Below, piece by piece: positions 26,985 through 36,204 of a stretch of 64,000 nt of DNA. The notes under the pieces were generated by a model. The model ran no database searches. It saw only the letters and a list, made by a program, of their open reading frames with translations, and was not told the DNA's origin. The DNA is taken from assembly GCA_963169345.1 (NCBI GenBank), contig CAUJCT010000053.1, positions 349,081-413,080 of the forward strand, given 5' to 3'. Made by a program: the position numbers and the translations under genes. Each line of letters opens with the position of its first letter. Within the stretch, counting starts at the first letter, position 1. This DNA is from Bacteroidota bacterium. GTDB lineage: Bacteria; Bacteroidota; Bacteroidia; NS11-12g; UBA955.

Positions 26985-29900
26985 TTACCTGACTTGGATT
27001 TTCCAAACGAATTTAGTATTATTTCTGTCAATAACCTCCAGTAAATAAATCCCATTGCTAAGTTTGTCAGTCTCAATTCGGATATCATCAGAATTTTCCC
27101 ACGAATTCAATATGCAAAGCTTGCCACTCAGGTCATAGATTCTTATAGTTGAGGGCACGAAAGAACCTTTCCAGGACAGTGTCAGGCCATTCGAAACGGG
27201 ATTAGGAAAAACCCAAATGGAATAACCTAGATGATTATAGTCCATGGCGTTAACGGATGTTTCCTGACCAGTATTTGGCAATGTGGACCCTTCAATCTCA
27301 TCGATGTAGACATCTGGAAACCTGGGAAATGAATCATTGATAGCAAGCAAAGAATAATATTTGACAGGTAGAAAGGAAGAATATTCATTTCCAAAATCAA
27401 GAATCCAGGAAAACCTTGTTGAGTCAGGAAAATATATGCCTGAATCACTGCTCTGCCATTCATGGAGTTTCTCATATAGAGTGGTATAAGCATCATGATA
27501 CAAATTTTGACCAGCGTCTAAATCAAATTTTTCTGGAATACTATCAATAATGTCGTTAAACATCTCCCAATCCCCGTTATTAAAGTACATTTCCGCTAGG
27601 GCATAGTGATACTTTAGTTCAACGGGATGCTTCAACCATTCATCCAGTGAATCAATTTGAGTAATGGTGTCTTTGGTGAATGAATATACCAACTCAGATA
27701 GAAGAAAGTCATAATCATCTAATAATGAAGCCACATCTGAGCTAAGCGAGTCCATATTGGTGAATGAGTCGATTAAATTATTTATTGAATCACGGTAACT
27801 GCTAGGCAACTGTGTTAACCTATTGTCCAGATTTGTCTGTACCCATGCCGATCTCGAACTATGGGGATTGGCGAGAAGCAGATTCAAAGTGGCTGAACTG
27901 TCAAAAACTGATTCTTTTTCAGCAATTAATGCAAGCACAGTATTGCTTAAATATGGTGAATAACTTAACAGATTGGCTTCAAGGATTGGATATGTAATAG
28001 ACGTGACGGAGTTAATAATGTCAATAAGATTTTGAGTATTTCCCCCATCAACATGTCCTTGAAGTTCATTAGACTTATTAATTATTAGTGGCAATTTGAC
28101 GTTCAAACCGTATGCAATGTTCCAGGGGTTGTTTCCCCATGATTCAATAAGGTTAGGGCAATTTTCAGAAGTATTATAATTAACTCTAGAAACGTTATTT
28201 GAAATAGAGTTTGGATAAAATCTATTCGCTACAATGGCTGAACCAGAAAATACATATTCAATTCTATTAGTAAATTTCATTCCTGTGAAAGGACTTGTCC
28301 AATAAGCATAATTGCCAATCTCAAGGCTTGGCAATACTGAATAATTGCTGAACTTATTATCCAAGCATTTTGGGAAGGCTCCTTGCACCACTCCTTGATA
28401 TTGAGCCATGCCAATTTGACCATTAATATTTGAAACGCCATCATCCCTAATATCTAAATCCGCATAATTATTTGAGTAAAAATTACACCTGAAACGTAAT
28501 CCTTTGGTTAATCCTGCATCCCTGTTTTCACCAAGAGCTTGAGTTGCTACTCTTATATCAGAGAAGTTGCATCTATAGAAAACGTTGTTATTAACACCTG
28601 AACTCCTTATTATCAATCCTCCTGCACCCTTTGCAGAACTCTGATTTAAGCCATTGAAAGTATTGTTCTCGGTATTGAAATCATGGCAAAGGTCAAGATA
28701 AAGTCCATATGGGTAATTAGTAGAACCAGAAGAAAGTACTACATGGGATATATTAAATGTATTGGTTCTGATAACTGGAAAGTCAAACCCTTGCAAATAA
28801 ACACCTTTATTGCAACTAAAGGTAGTATTCGAAATTGATGTGTTTCCCCTCGTACCTTGGCCATAACTAACAATTGCATTATCTAGATTTATAAAAAGGG
28901 AAGGAATTGGAGTGCAAGGAACGCTCAGACAAAAATCAGAAACTAGATAATTTGAACCAATCGAGAAAATGCCTATTCTCCCACTAGTACCACTACCTAT
29001 ATTTATATTAGTCAACATATCTTCAAATTTACATCCCAAGAACCTAATCCCATTTACATCCCACATTGTAACATGGGGTTCCACAGAATTATAATATAGG
29101 AAACCATTTGTAGTCAAAAAAGAGGTATTAATAAAATAAGACTTGTTATTGGTTTCGGTACTACCAACTTTTGGATGATATGATAGAAATTCAACATCCC
29201 GCTTATTGTTTAAAAAAGTAGCATTATCTGATCTGATAATACCGCCAAACTTTGAGTAATTAATGTTACCTGATCCATCCAGCCCACTCAGACTAACAGC
29301 ATTAATAGCGTTTTCAATCTTCGCTTCGTTTTTCAACTCAAGAATACCCTGATTATTTCCTATCTGGTTCAAAGAACTATTACCTTCAACACGGATTCCA
29401 TCCCAACCGCAATGCCCTGTCAAGACGCCTCCATCGACGATTACCTTGCCTCCAGCCTGAATATAGATGCTGGAGTTTGAATAAAAAACTACTGTTGATT
29501 TAATTGTCAATGTTATACCATTTGGAACCACCAAGACCCCATTTATAACTTTAATAGTTTGCCAAGTTTCGTTAGAGGAAAGAGTCCCACTTCTACCTGC
29601 TGCAAGGTTCAAGGCAGAGTACATATCAAGATATCCTGTACCAACTGTTCCAGGGAAAGAGGAAGCATCTAAAATAGGTTTTGTAGTTGTTTTTATTATC
29701 TGTTCAACTTGTGGTGGAGTAAAGCAAGGGTTTAAGGAAAGAATTAAACCTGCTGTCGCCGAAACAAGTGCAGCGGCAGGTGAAGTTCCCCATGAACCTG
29801 TATATCCGTTTGAGATATCTAAAGTTGAAACGTTCATTGCCGGAGCACATAAATCGACATATGAATTATGTGCGTAATTTGTAGGGCCATGTTCTCCAAC

Positions 29901-30818
29901 ATTATTCACACCACTTACTAAAATTACACCAGGTATATTAGCAATTGAATTGTGGCTCGTACTACTCGGTAAATTTCCGGCAGAGACTACCAGAACTATT
30001 CCTTGATTTATCAAGTCTTGAACAGCATCTGGTTTGAAATCATAATCTCCTGTTGTACTAAAACTAACATTTATCACCCTTGCACCTTTATTTGCTGCGT
30101 TTGTAATCGCCGGTCCTGGATTTCCACCAGTTTGCCCAGTAGACTGTTTATGAAACACTCTTGACCCATCCCAGCGCAAGTTGTAACCAGCGCCAATCAC
30201 TCCAATTCCATTGGGTTTAGCCCCAGCTGCACCTATCATATGCATCCCATGAGGATTTCCAGCCGATATTTCGCCATAGATTTCACGAATCTGACCAACA
30301 AGATCTTCATGTGTGGGTTCAAAATCTGTATCTGCAAAAGCTACTCTTAAATTTGTGTCACCTTGAGTAATTGACCAAGCGCATTGTGCATCAATCAGCT
30401 CCAGAGCATCATTATTTGACCACCCAAGGACAATCCTCTCATCGTTTATAGAAATTGGACTAGAACAATGTGAAAAGCTGAGGCAAATCGTATCAATTTC
30501 ATCTAGGACATCAAGACTGTCGAGTGAGGCGATGAAATTACCTATTGAACCATCAAATCTTATGGAATAGTATTTTTTAAGTTCTAAATTTTTTACATAG
30601 TTTGAATAAGAGGGCGCGAAAAAACTGGTATTAAAGCGTTTTAGGATATTGTTTAATGTATCGTTTGCTGTATAATCAGGTGCAGAATATTGCGTTGTAT
30701 CAAAAAGCGATTTTAAGTTATTGAACTTGACACATAGCATAGTATCATTTTGACTATAAATTTTTGGGAATGATATTATAAATATCAGAATTAATAAAAG
30801 TTTGTATTTAATATTCAT
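26985..30818 (-). CDS. T9SS type A secreted subtilisin-like (S8) peptidase with beta-helix region
   Basis: 1277 residues with a signal peptide (MNIKYKLLLILIFIISFPKIYSQ) and about 130 residues of propeptide-like sequence. The S8 domain has a catalytic triad by motif: Asp163 (FADTDF), His190 (NPHGMH) and Ser346 (GTSPAAA), with oxyanion Asn282 (SAGN). Usual family forms are D-S/T-G, HGTH and GTSMA, so each motif here is a variant. Residues about 430-900 look like a parallel beta-helix (many short NN turns). A helical region follows, then a type A sorting domain (VFPNPVSNGLTLSW..., NGIYLLEVIDRNNTKFVW). I infer a surface or secreted protease. It is the upstream gene of the two-gene cassette. Confidence 0.88.
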   Translation of the reverse strand: MNIKYKLLLILIFIISFPKIYSQNDTMLCVKFNNLKSLFDTTQYSAPDYTANDTLNNILKRFNTSFFAPSYSNYVKNLELKKYYSIRFDGSIGNFIASLDSLDVLDEIDTICLSFSHCSSPISINDERIVLGWSNNDALELIDAQCAWSITQGDTNLRVAFADTDFEPTHEDLVGQIREIYGEISAGNPHGMHMIGAAGAKPNGIGVIGAGYNLRWDGSRVFHKQSTGQTGGNPGPAITNAANKGARVINVSFSTTGDYDFKPDAVQDLINQGIVLVVSAGNLPSSTSHNSIANIPGVILVSGVNNVGEHGPTNYAHNSYVDLCAPAMNVSTLDISNGYTGSWGTSPAAALVSATAGLILSLNPCFTPPQVEQIIKTTTKPILDASSFPGTVGTGYLDMYSALNLAAGRSGTLSSNETWQTIKVINGVLVVPNGITLTIKSTVVFYSNSSIYIQAGGKVIVDGGVLTGHCGWDGIRVEGNSSLNQIGNNQGILELKNEAKIENAINAVSLSGLDGSGNINYSKFGGIIRSDNATFLNNKRDVEFLSYHPKVGSTETNNKSYFINTSFLTTNGFLYYNSVEPHVTMWDVNGIRFLGCKFEDMLTNINIGSGTSGRIGIFSIGSNYLVSDFCLSVPCTPIPSLFINLDNAIVSYGQGTRGNTSISNTTFSCNKGVYLQGFDFPVIRTNTFNISHVVLSSGSTNYPYGLYLDLCHDFNTENNTFNGLNQSSAKGAGGLIIRSSGVNNNVFYRCNFSDIRVATQALGENRDAGLTKGLRFRCNFYSNNYADLDIRDDGVSNINGQIGMAQYQGVVQGAFPKCLDNKFSNYSVLPSLEIGNYAYWTSPFTGMKFTNRIEYVFSGSAIVANRFYPNSISNNVSRVNYNTSENCPNLIESWGNNPWNIAYGLNVKLPLIINKSNELQGHVDGGNTQNLIDIINSVTSITYPILEANLLSYSPYLSNTVLALIAEKESVFDSSATLNLLLANPHSSRSAWVQTNLDNRLTQLPSSYRDSINNLIDSFTNMDSLSSDVASLLDDYDFLLSELVYSFTKDTITQIDSLDEWLKHPVELKYHYALAEMYFNNGDWEMFNDIIDSIPEKFDLDAGQNLYHDAYTTLYEKLHEWQSSDSGIYFPDSTRFSWILDFGNEYSSFLPVKYYSLLAINDSFPRFPDVYIDEIEGSTLPNTGQETSVNAMDYNHLGYSIWVFPNPVSNGLTLSWKGSFVPSTIRIYDLSGKLCILNSWENSDDIRIETDKLSNGIYLLEVIDRNNTKFVWKIQVR

Positions 30819-30836
30819 TTTTAGTTATTTTAAATT

Positions 30837-30897
30837 TTGAGGTAGAGTATATTTCTTAATGTTTTAGTTAAAAAAGGTCATTGAAGTAGAGTATATT
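30837..30897. repeat. Two direct repeats upstream of the subtilase gene
   Basis: TTGAGGTAGAGTATATT (30837-30853) and TTGAAGTAGAGTATATT (30881-30897) differ at one base and are 44 bp apart. The first ends about 19 bp upstream of the subtilase ATG (30818, minus strand). Tandem sites on the same DNA face suggest a regulator-binding region. Confidence 0.55.
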
Positions 30898-31442
30898 CAA
30901 CTATGTAAGTAAATGAAAAGCTTTTTTATCGATACGTAAACATCTTGGTATATTACATTCTTTATGTATTGTAGTTTTAAATCAAACCTTCTTGTTTTCA
31001 ATTTTTCTTGAATTAACGGCAAATTATTTTTCCTTTTATAATGTTGAATTAATTTAAGTTTGAAAATATTTGCAAATTCGATACTCTATTTTTATTTAAA
31101 ATTCACAATTCAAAGTATTTAAGTAGTCTAGAAATTTTATAAATGAAACGTTGATACTATTTATGACCTATTTCACAATTGTCCATTTTCCTTTTAACAT
31201 TAAGATGAGATTTCTTTTTATTGAAACAATTAAAATACATGGTACTAAATGATAATTGCTATTTGTGTAATTATATACAAAAGGATTTTATTTGATAGAG
31301 TAATTCGAGTTTTGTGTGATGTAAATGAGGGAGTTTCTTTAAAATCAGTCTCTGATAAATTCGTAAGTTTAAAAGATTTCATAGTTTAGCTTCTTCGAAT
31401 GTAGATAATAATTTTTAACAAAAACAAGAAATCGACACTAAA

Positions 31443-31482
31443 ATCACCCAAAAGGGTGATGAATTTCACTCTTTTGGGTGAT
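31443..31482. terminator. Overlapping alternative hairpins beside the right comM repeat
   Basis: ATCACCC-AAAA-GGGTGAT (31443-31460) forms a compact hairpin. The same left arm, extended to ATCACCCAAAAG (31443-31454), also pairs with CTTTTGGGTGAT (31471-31482). The two folds exclude each other. Read on the minus strand, this lies about 35 bp after the comM stop and could end comM transcription, though a long T run is missing. Confidence 0.5.
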
Positions 31483-31514
31483 AGTTTACCTTAAATAAAA
31501 AGTTTATCTGCGCC

Positions 31515-31765
31515 CTCACCCACCCCAGCTTTCTCTATCCAAACTTCTGTAATGTATGGCTTCGGCCAGGTGATGGGTTTGAATGTCGGGGCTTGAATCG
31601 AGGTCGGCGATGGTGCGTGCAACTTTCAGAATGCGGTCGTAAGCGCGAGCACTAAGGTTTTGAATGCGCATGGCGTTTTTGAGCAGTAAATTACCAGCTT
31701 CATTGATGGCGCAAAGCTCCTTGATTTGATTGCCTGGCATTTGGGCATTGCAATAAATACCATCT
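31515..31765. repeat. Right direct repeat: 3' end of intact comM
   Basis: Partner of the left repeat at 24886-25136. It covers the last 81 codons and stop of comM. Confidence 0.95.
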
Positions 31766-33030
31766 TTTCCGGCATAGCGTTGCAATTGAATATCTCGAGC
31801 TACAATGACTCTTTTTCTTGAAGCGAGTTCATCGAAGCTCACTGGAGTAACTTCAATATGAATATCGATGCGGTCGAGCAAGGGGCCTGAAATTTTACTC
31901 AGGTATTTTTGCACAACAACAGAACCACAGGTACATTCTTTTTCCGGGTGATTGAAGTAACCGCAAGGGCAGGGGTTCATGCTGGCTACCAACATAAAAC
32001 CAGAGGGATAATCGACAGAAAAACGCGCTCTGGAAATGTTCACTTTTCGGTCTTCAAGAGGCTGACGCATAACTTCCAGAACTGTCCTTTTAAATTCGGG
32101 CAATTCATCCAGAAATAATACACCATTATGAGCCAGAGATATTTCGCCAGGCTGAGGATGATTGCCTCCACCTACCAATGCCACATCACTGATGGTATGA
32201 TGGGGTGAGCGAAATGGTCTGCGTGCTATAAGGCCACCATTATCACCAATCTTACCTGCTACGGAATGAATCTTAGTTGTTTCTAATGCTTCTTCGAGGG
32301 TCATTGGAGGAAGTATGCTAGGCAAACGTTTGGCCAGCATGGTTTTCCCCGCTCCAGGAGGTCCAATTAAAATGATGTTGTGTCCACCAGCTGCGGCAAT
32401 TTCCATGGCACGTTTGATATTTTCCTGACCTTGAACATCTGAGAAGTCGAGATCGAAATCTCGGGACGCATAATTAAATTCCTCCAATGGATTGTCCTGG
32501 CATGGCGATAAGGTTTCTTCACCTTTGAAGTGTTTGACAAGTTCATCGATATTTTTAATGCCAATGACTTCGAGACCATCCACTAATGCTGCTTCTCTGA
32601 CATTTTGATGGGGCAGAATAAACCCTTTGAATCCTTCTTTTCTAGCTTGTACAGCGATTGGAAGAGCACCTTTAATAGGCAGGACACTTCCATCCATAGA
32701 AAGTTCTCCCATGATGATGTATTTTTCAATATCCGTGCTGTTGTACAATTGAGAATCGGCTGCCAATATGGCCATAGCAATTGTAAGGTCGTAGGCACTT
32801 CCTTCTTTTCTGATATCAGCAGGCGAAAGATTGACGACTATTTTTTTTCTTGGGAAATGCAGGTCGTTGTTTTTAAAAGCCGTCATTATTCTGGTCCAGC
32901 TTTCTTTTACTGCATTATCAGGTAAACCGACCATATTGAATTTACCTCCGTCACCACTGACATTCACTTCAACTGCAATCGTATAGGCATTTACACCATA
33001 GACTGCAGAACCATACGCACGAATAAACAT
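31516..33030 (-). CDS. comM: ComM/YifB family AAA+ ATPase (Mg-chelatase-like)
   Basis: 504 residues. The N-terminal ChlI-like domain (about 1-170) is followed by an AAA+ module with Walker [15 protein letters not shown] near residue 220 and the region [20 protein letters not shown]. The Cys-rich loop ([16 protein letters not shown]) and the C-terminal Mg_chelatase_C region (about 410-504) complete the family plan. ComM is a hexameric helicase that promotes branch migration of incoming DNA during natural transformation. The gene is complete. Its 3' end is repeated at 24886-25136, so this locus has been a site of insertion. No clear TAnnTTTG element is seen before the ATG. Confidence 0.95.
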   Translation of the reverse strand: MFIRAYGSAVYGVNAYTIAVEVNVSGDGGKFNMVGLPDNAVKESWTRIMTAFKNNDLHFPRKKIVVNLSPADIRKEGSAYDLTIAMAILAADSQLYNSTDIEKYIIMGELSMDGSVLPIKGALPIAVQARKEGFKGFILPHQNVREAALVDGLEVIGIKNIDELVKHFKGEETLSPCQDNPLEEFNYASRDFDLDFSDVQGQENIKRAMEIAAAGGHNIILIGPPGAGKTMLAKRLPSILPPMTLEEALETTKIHSVAGKIGDNGGLIARRPFRSPHHTISDVALVGGGNHPQPGEISLAHNGVLFLDELPEFKRTVLEVMRQPLEDRKVNISRARFSVDYPSGFMLVASMNPCPCGYFNHPEKECTCGSVVVQKYLSKISGPLLDRIDIHIEVTPVSFDELASRKRVIVARDIQLQRYAGKDGIYCNAQMPGNQIKELCAINEAGNLLLKNAMRIQNLSARAYDRILKVARTIADLDSSPDIQTHHLAEAIHYRSLDRESWGG

Positions 33031-33229
33031 AATTAACTTTACGAAGTTAAGAATGACAAGTGAACTGAGAATAGCGGTTCGTTAAGAAAAAAGGGTATTT
33101 CAAAAAAAATTCTGCAACAATGCAGCGTTTTAGAAAAATTTGTCGTCTATATAGGTGTAGTATGAACCAATCTTGAAAACACTAAAACTGGTTTTAAGGT
33201 TAGTAAGTAAATTTTTTCATAATAGGATA

Positions 33230-33260
33230 GAGGCCTTCAGAAATGGAGGCCTTTTATTTT
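33230..33260 (+). terminator. Hairpin with T tail, oriented plus
   Basis: AGGCCT (33231-33236), a 10-nt loop and AGGCCT (33247-33252), followed by TTTATTTT. Both flanking genes, comM and gmhA, are on the minus strand, so the T tail faces the wrong way for them. It could still act as a terminator of gmhA in the reverse direction, or end a short plus-strand RNA. Confidence 0.5.
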
Positions 33261-33276
33261 ATATTAAATTCACTCC

Positions 33277-33843
33277 TTACAGGTGATTTTCAATATAATC
33301 GATGAGACTATGAATGCATTTGATGTGAATCTCCTGAGCCCTGTCTGCATAAGAAGAATGAGGTGCTCTTATTTCGACATCACAGATATTTGCCATTGCT
33401 CCACCATTTTTACCCGTGAAGCCAACGACTTTCATACCTTTGACTTTAGCTGTTTCAATTGCTTTTAGAACATTAGGAGAATTACCACTGGTTGAAATAG
33501 CCAGTAAAACGTCACCTTTGTTGCCTAATGCCTCGAGATATCGTGAAAAGACAAATTCATAGCCATAATCATTTCCAACACAAGCCATGTGACTGACATC
33601 TGAAATAGCGATTGCCGGAATTGCCTGACGATTATCCCTGTATCTACCGGTAAGCTCTTCAGCAAAATGCATAGCATCACAAAGACTACCACCATTGCCA
33701 CAACTCAATATTTTTCCGCCATTTTTAATTGATTGAACCATTAATTCACCTGCTTTTTCAATTTGAATGAAATTATTATCATCAGATAAAAAGGCATCCA
33801 GTATGGCTTTTGCTTCGAGAAAATGTGCTTTTACTTGACTCAT
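33277..33843 (-). CDS. gmhA: Sedoheptulose 7-phosphate isomerase GmhA
   Basis: A 188-residue SIS-domain protein that turns sedoheptulose 7-phosphate into D-glycero-D-manno-heptose 7-phosphate, the first step to ADP-heptose for lipopolysaccharide or S-layer sugars. Family stretches [35 protein letters not shown] and the C-terminal [13 protein letters not shown], with the catalytic Glu and His regions, are all present. Length is normal. The ATG overlaps the dsbD stop (ATGA at 33840-33843), so the two genes are co-transcribed. No other heptose genes lie nearby. Confidence 0.92.
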   Translation of the reverse strand: MSQVKAHFLEAKAILDAFLSDDNNFIQIEKAGELMVQSIKNGGKILSCGNGGSLCDAMHFAEELTGRYRDNRQAIPAIAISDVSHMACVGNDYGYEFVFSRYLEALGNKGDVLLAISTSGNSPNVLKAIETAKVKGMKVVGFTGKNGGAMANICDVEIRAPHSSYADRAQEIHIKCIHSLIDYIENHL

Positions 33844-35993
33844 GGTTTTGGGTTTCTATTTTTATATTCTTTAACACCATCTTCGAGGAACTTAAGAAAT
33901 TCATCTGCGTCAAACTGTTTGTTGTTAATTTCAGTTCCAACTGGTGCCTGTAACAAATTTTCTTTTCTATCCAGCAGGCAATACAATGGCTGTGAATTGG
34001 CGCCAAAATAGCAGGCTTCAATTTCTGTATTTTTCTTACCAAGTGTGGTAATGTTCTTTTTGCTGTGTCTGCCAACAAAATACTGAGAAGGATCGAGTTT
34101 AATTTTCTTATCATCTACATATAGTGATGCAATGACATATTCATCTCTAAGCACTTTAAGCACTCTTGGGTCACTCCATACTTTCTCTTCCATTTTACGA
34201 CAGTTTACACAACCATGACCGGTAAAATCGAGAAACACAGGTTTGTTAAGTTCTTTACCACAAGCTACTGCTTCATCATAATCGAAATAACCACTTAAAC
34301 CATGAGGAATGTGCAGTTCGTTTGCATAAGAAGGTTTGCTGCAAAGATTACCTGACAAACCATTGGCTTCGCGAATACTTCTGTTAATATCAAAATCCTG
34401 GGTACTCATTGGTGGCAAATAGCCAGATAAGAACTTAAGCGGAGCACCCCATAATCCCGGAATCAGATACATAACAAAAGAGAAAGTTGCAATCGCAAAG
34501 AGTAATCTAGGTACTTTAAGGAATTTCAAATCTGAGTCATGAGAGAATTTAAGTTTTCCAAGTAAGTAAACTCCCATTAAAGCAAAAATGGATATCCATA
34601 AAACTAAATAAACTTCACGGTCGAGAATATGCCAGTGATAAGTTTGGTCGATGACACTTAAAAATTTGAGAGCGAAAGCTAATTCAAGGAAACCAAGACA
34701 TACTTTTACTGCATTGAGCCATCCACCGCTTTTAGGCAAAGTTTTGAGCATTGAAGGAAACAAAGCGAATAAAGTGAAGGGCAAAGCAAAAGCCAATCCG
34801 AAGCCGAACATAGCGATAACAGGGCCTAAAAAATTACCACCTGATACGCCAACCAGAACAGAACCGACTATAGGTCCGGTACATGAAAACGATACGATTG
34901 CAAGGGTCAGGGCCATAAAGAAAGCACCATATAAACCACCTTTATCAGCTTCTCTGTCTGCTTTATTTACAAGCGAAGACGGAAGTACAATTTCGAAGGC
35001 CCCAAAAAATGAAAATGCAAAAATGACGAAGATTAAGAAGAACAGTATATTGGGCAGCCAGTGGGTAGAAATGACATTTCCGGCATCCTCACCAAAAGCA
35101 AAAGCAGTCAGAGTTCCTAATACCGTGTATATAAATATGATGGATAATCCAAAAACTATAGCATTTAGTTTAGCTTTGGATTTTTTATCATCCTTCATAA
35201 AAAAAGACACTGTCATAGGTATCATTGGGAATACACAAGGAGTAAGCAAACCCACCAAACCCGACAAGAAAGCCAGAATAAACAGACTCAAGAAATCAGT
35301 ATCTTCAGCTAAAATAGACTTTCCATTGAATGTTTTTCTTTCACATGGCGCATTATCATTAGCTCCATTGAGTTTATAAGAACAGGTTTTACATTCGCTA
35401 GTATCTTTATTGGTATTGGTATCATTCGGTGTTACCAATGGCAGGTCGTTGACCACCGGCGTATCAATAACCAGTGTTTGTTCCACTTGTTTTTCATCAC
35501 AAACTTTATCAGGTCCTGAAGCTTTAAGTTTACCTGAAAAAGGCAATTCTGAAATAGGGAAACATGCAGCAGCAGAGCACCATTGACCATCGTAATAACC
35601 AGAGATGGTAACAGCAGAAGTGAGTACTTTAACTTTTTGTTTGAATTTTGCTTTTTTAGTGAATTCGCCGACTTCACAGCCAAAAGTTTCATCCTTTATA
35701 TGATGGTCGCCAATACTGGCCACTTCACCCACCAGGCAATAAGAAGGATTAGGTTTGAAAATAAATACTGAAGGCAAAGGACCAACATCACATTTATTAT
35801 AAGTACTGTATAAGTGAAAACCTTCGGGCAGATCAATTTCAAAAATGACTTCGATGACATCACCTGTTTTAGGGGTGTTATTACTAAAAGACATTTTCAT
35901 TGAAGGTGGCGGAGGTTCGGTAGGCTGAGCCACCACTTTAAAAGAAAAACAGACAGATAAAAGTATGAGGGTTATGAATTTTAAATTTTTCAT
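33840..35993 (-). CDS. dsbD: Protein-disulfide reductase DsbD
   Basis: 717 residues with a signal peptide ([23 protein letters not shown]). It has an N-terminal DsbD-alpha-like domain with Cys pairs (about 25-155), a central block of eight membrane helices beginning [20 protein letters not shown] and containing FSCTGP, and a C-terminal thioredoxin domain with CVNC ([17 protein letters not shown]). DsbD moves electrons from cytoplasmic thioredoxin to periplasmic thiol pathways, including cytochrome c maturation. Arrangement and length match the family, and the key cysteines of all three domains are visible. It is followed by gmhA with overlapping stop and start. A -7 element (TATTTTTG, minus strand 36012-36005) lies 11 nt upstream. 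Confidence 0.94.
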   Translation of the reverse strand: MKNLKFITLILLSVCFSFKVVAQPTEPPPPSMKMSFSNNTPKTGDVIEVIFEIDLPEGFHLYSTYNKCDVGPLPSVFIFKPNPSYCLVGEVASIGDHHIKDETFGCEVGEFTKKAKFKQKVKVLTSAVTISGYYDGQWCSAAACFPISELPFSGKLKASGPDKVCDEKQVEQTLVIDTPVVNDLPLVTPNDTNTNKDTSECKTCSYKLNGANDNAPCERKTFNGKSILAEDTDFLSLFILAFLSGLVGLLTPCVFPMIPMTVSFFMKDDKKSKAKLNAIVFGLSIIFIYTVLGTLTAFAFGEDAGNVISTHWLPNILFFLIFVIFAFSFFGAFEIVLPSSLVNKADREADKGGLYGAFFMALTLAIVSFSCTGPIVGSVLVGVSGGNFLGPVIAMFGFGLAFALPFTLFALFPSMLKTLPKSGGWLNAVKVCLGFLELAFALKFLSVIDQTYHWHILDREVYLVLWISIFALMGVYLLGKLKFSHDSDLKFLKVPRLLFAIATFSFVMYLIPGLWGAPLKFLSGYLPPMSTQDFDINRSIREANGLSGNLCSKPSYANELHIPHGLSGYFDYDEAVACGKELNKPVFLDFTGHGCVNCRKMEEKVWSDPRVLKVLRDEYVIASLYVDDKKIKLDPSQYFVGRHSKKNITTLGKKNTEIEACYFGANSQPLYCLLDRKENLLQAPVGTEINNKQFDADEFLKFLEDGVKEYKNRNPKP

Positions 35994-36004
35994 AAAAATG
36001 ATTA

Positions 36005-36012
36005 CAAAAATA
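36005..36012 (-). promoter_or_regulatory. -7 element TATTTTTG upstream of dsbD
   Basis: An exact TAnnTTTG match on the minus strand, ending 11 nt before the dsbD ATG at 35993. Confidence 0.5.
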
Positions 36013-36188
36013 GGCAGTATAATTGAGTTAGCAATAGGGGAAGTAAAAGGATGGTTATTGTCAAAGTCTATAAAATAAAGTTGGAGCTAAAGAGTTGGAG
36101 TTAAAATAATCTTTAAATAGAGACGTTTTCATTATAAAGGGTGTTTTTATGTTGACAAAAAAGCGGGGTAGAAAGTTGTCTGTAGGGC

Positions 36189-36196
36189 TAAATTTG
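36189..36196 (+). promoter_or_regulatory. -7 element TAAATTTG upstream of the LysM gene
   Basis: An exact TAnnTTTG match ending 8 nt before ATG 36205, so the leader would be very short. Confidence 0.55.
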
Positions 36197-36204
36197 CAGT
36201 TTTA

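Larger units (their letters stand above)
30819..31514. other. AT-rich intergenic region upstream of the subtilase gene
   Basis: 696 bp, strongly AT-rich, with no open frame I would accept. It holds two direct repeats near the subtilase start, a degenerate third repeat around 31292, and an overlapping pair of hairpins at 31443-31482. It ends at the right comM repeat. No integrase gene, tRNA or obvious IS end was seen. Confidence 0.5.

Noticed and set aside
25137..31514. Insertion sequence or prophage within the comM-flanked segment
   Set aside because: No transposase, integrase, terminal inverted repeats or phage genes were found; only two secreted-protein genes are present.
34651..35379. 242-codon open frame on the plus strand opposite dsbD
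   Set aside because: A shadow of the membrane region of dsbD; lysine/proline-rich with no motif, no promoter, and fully overlapped by a certain gene.
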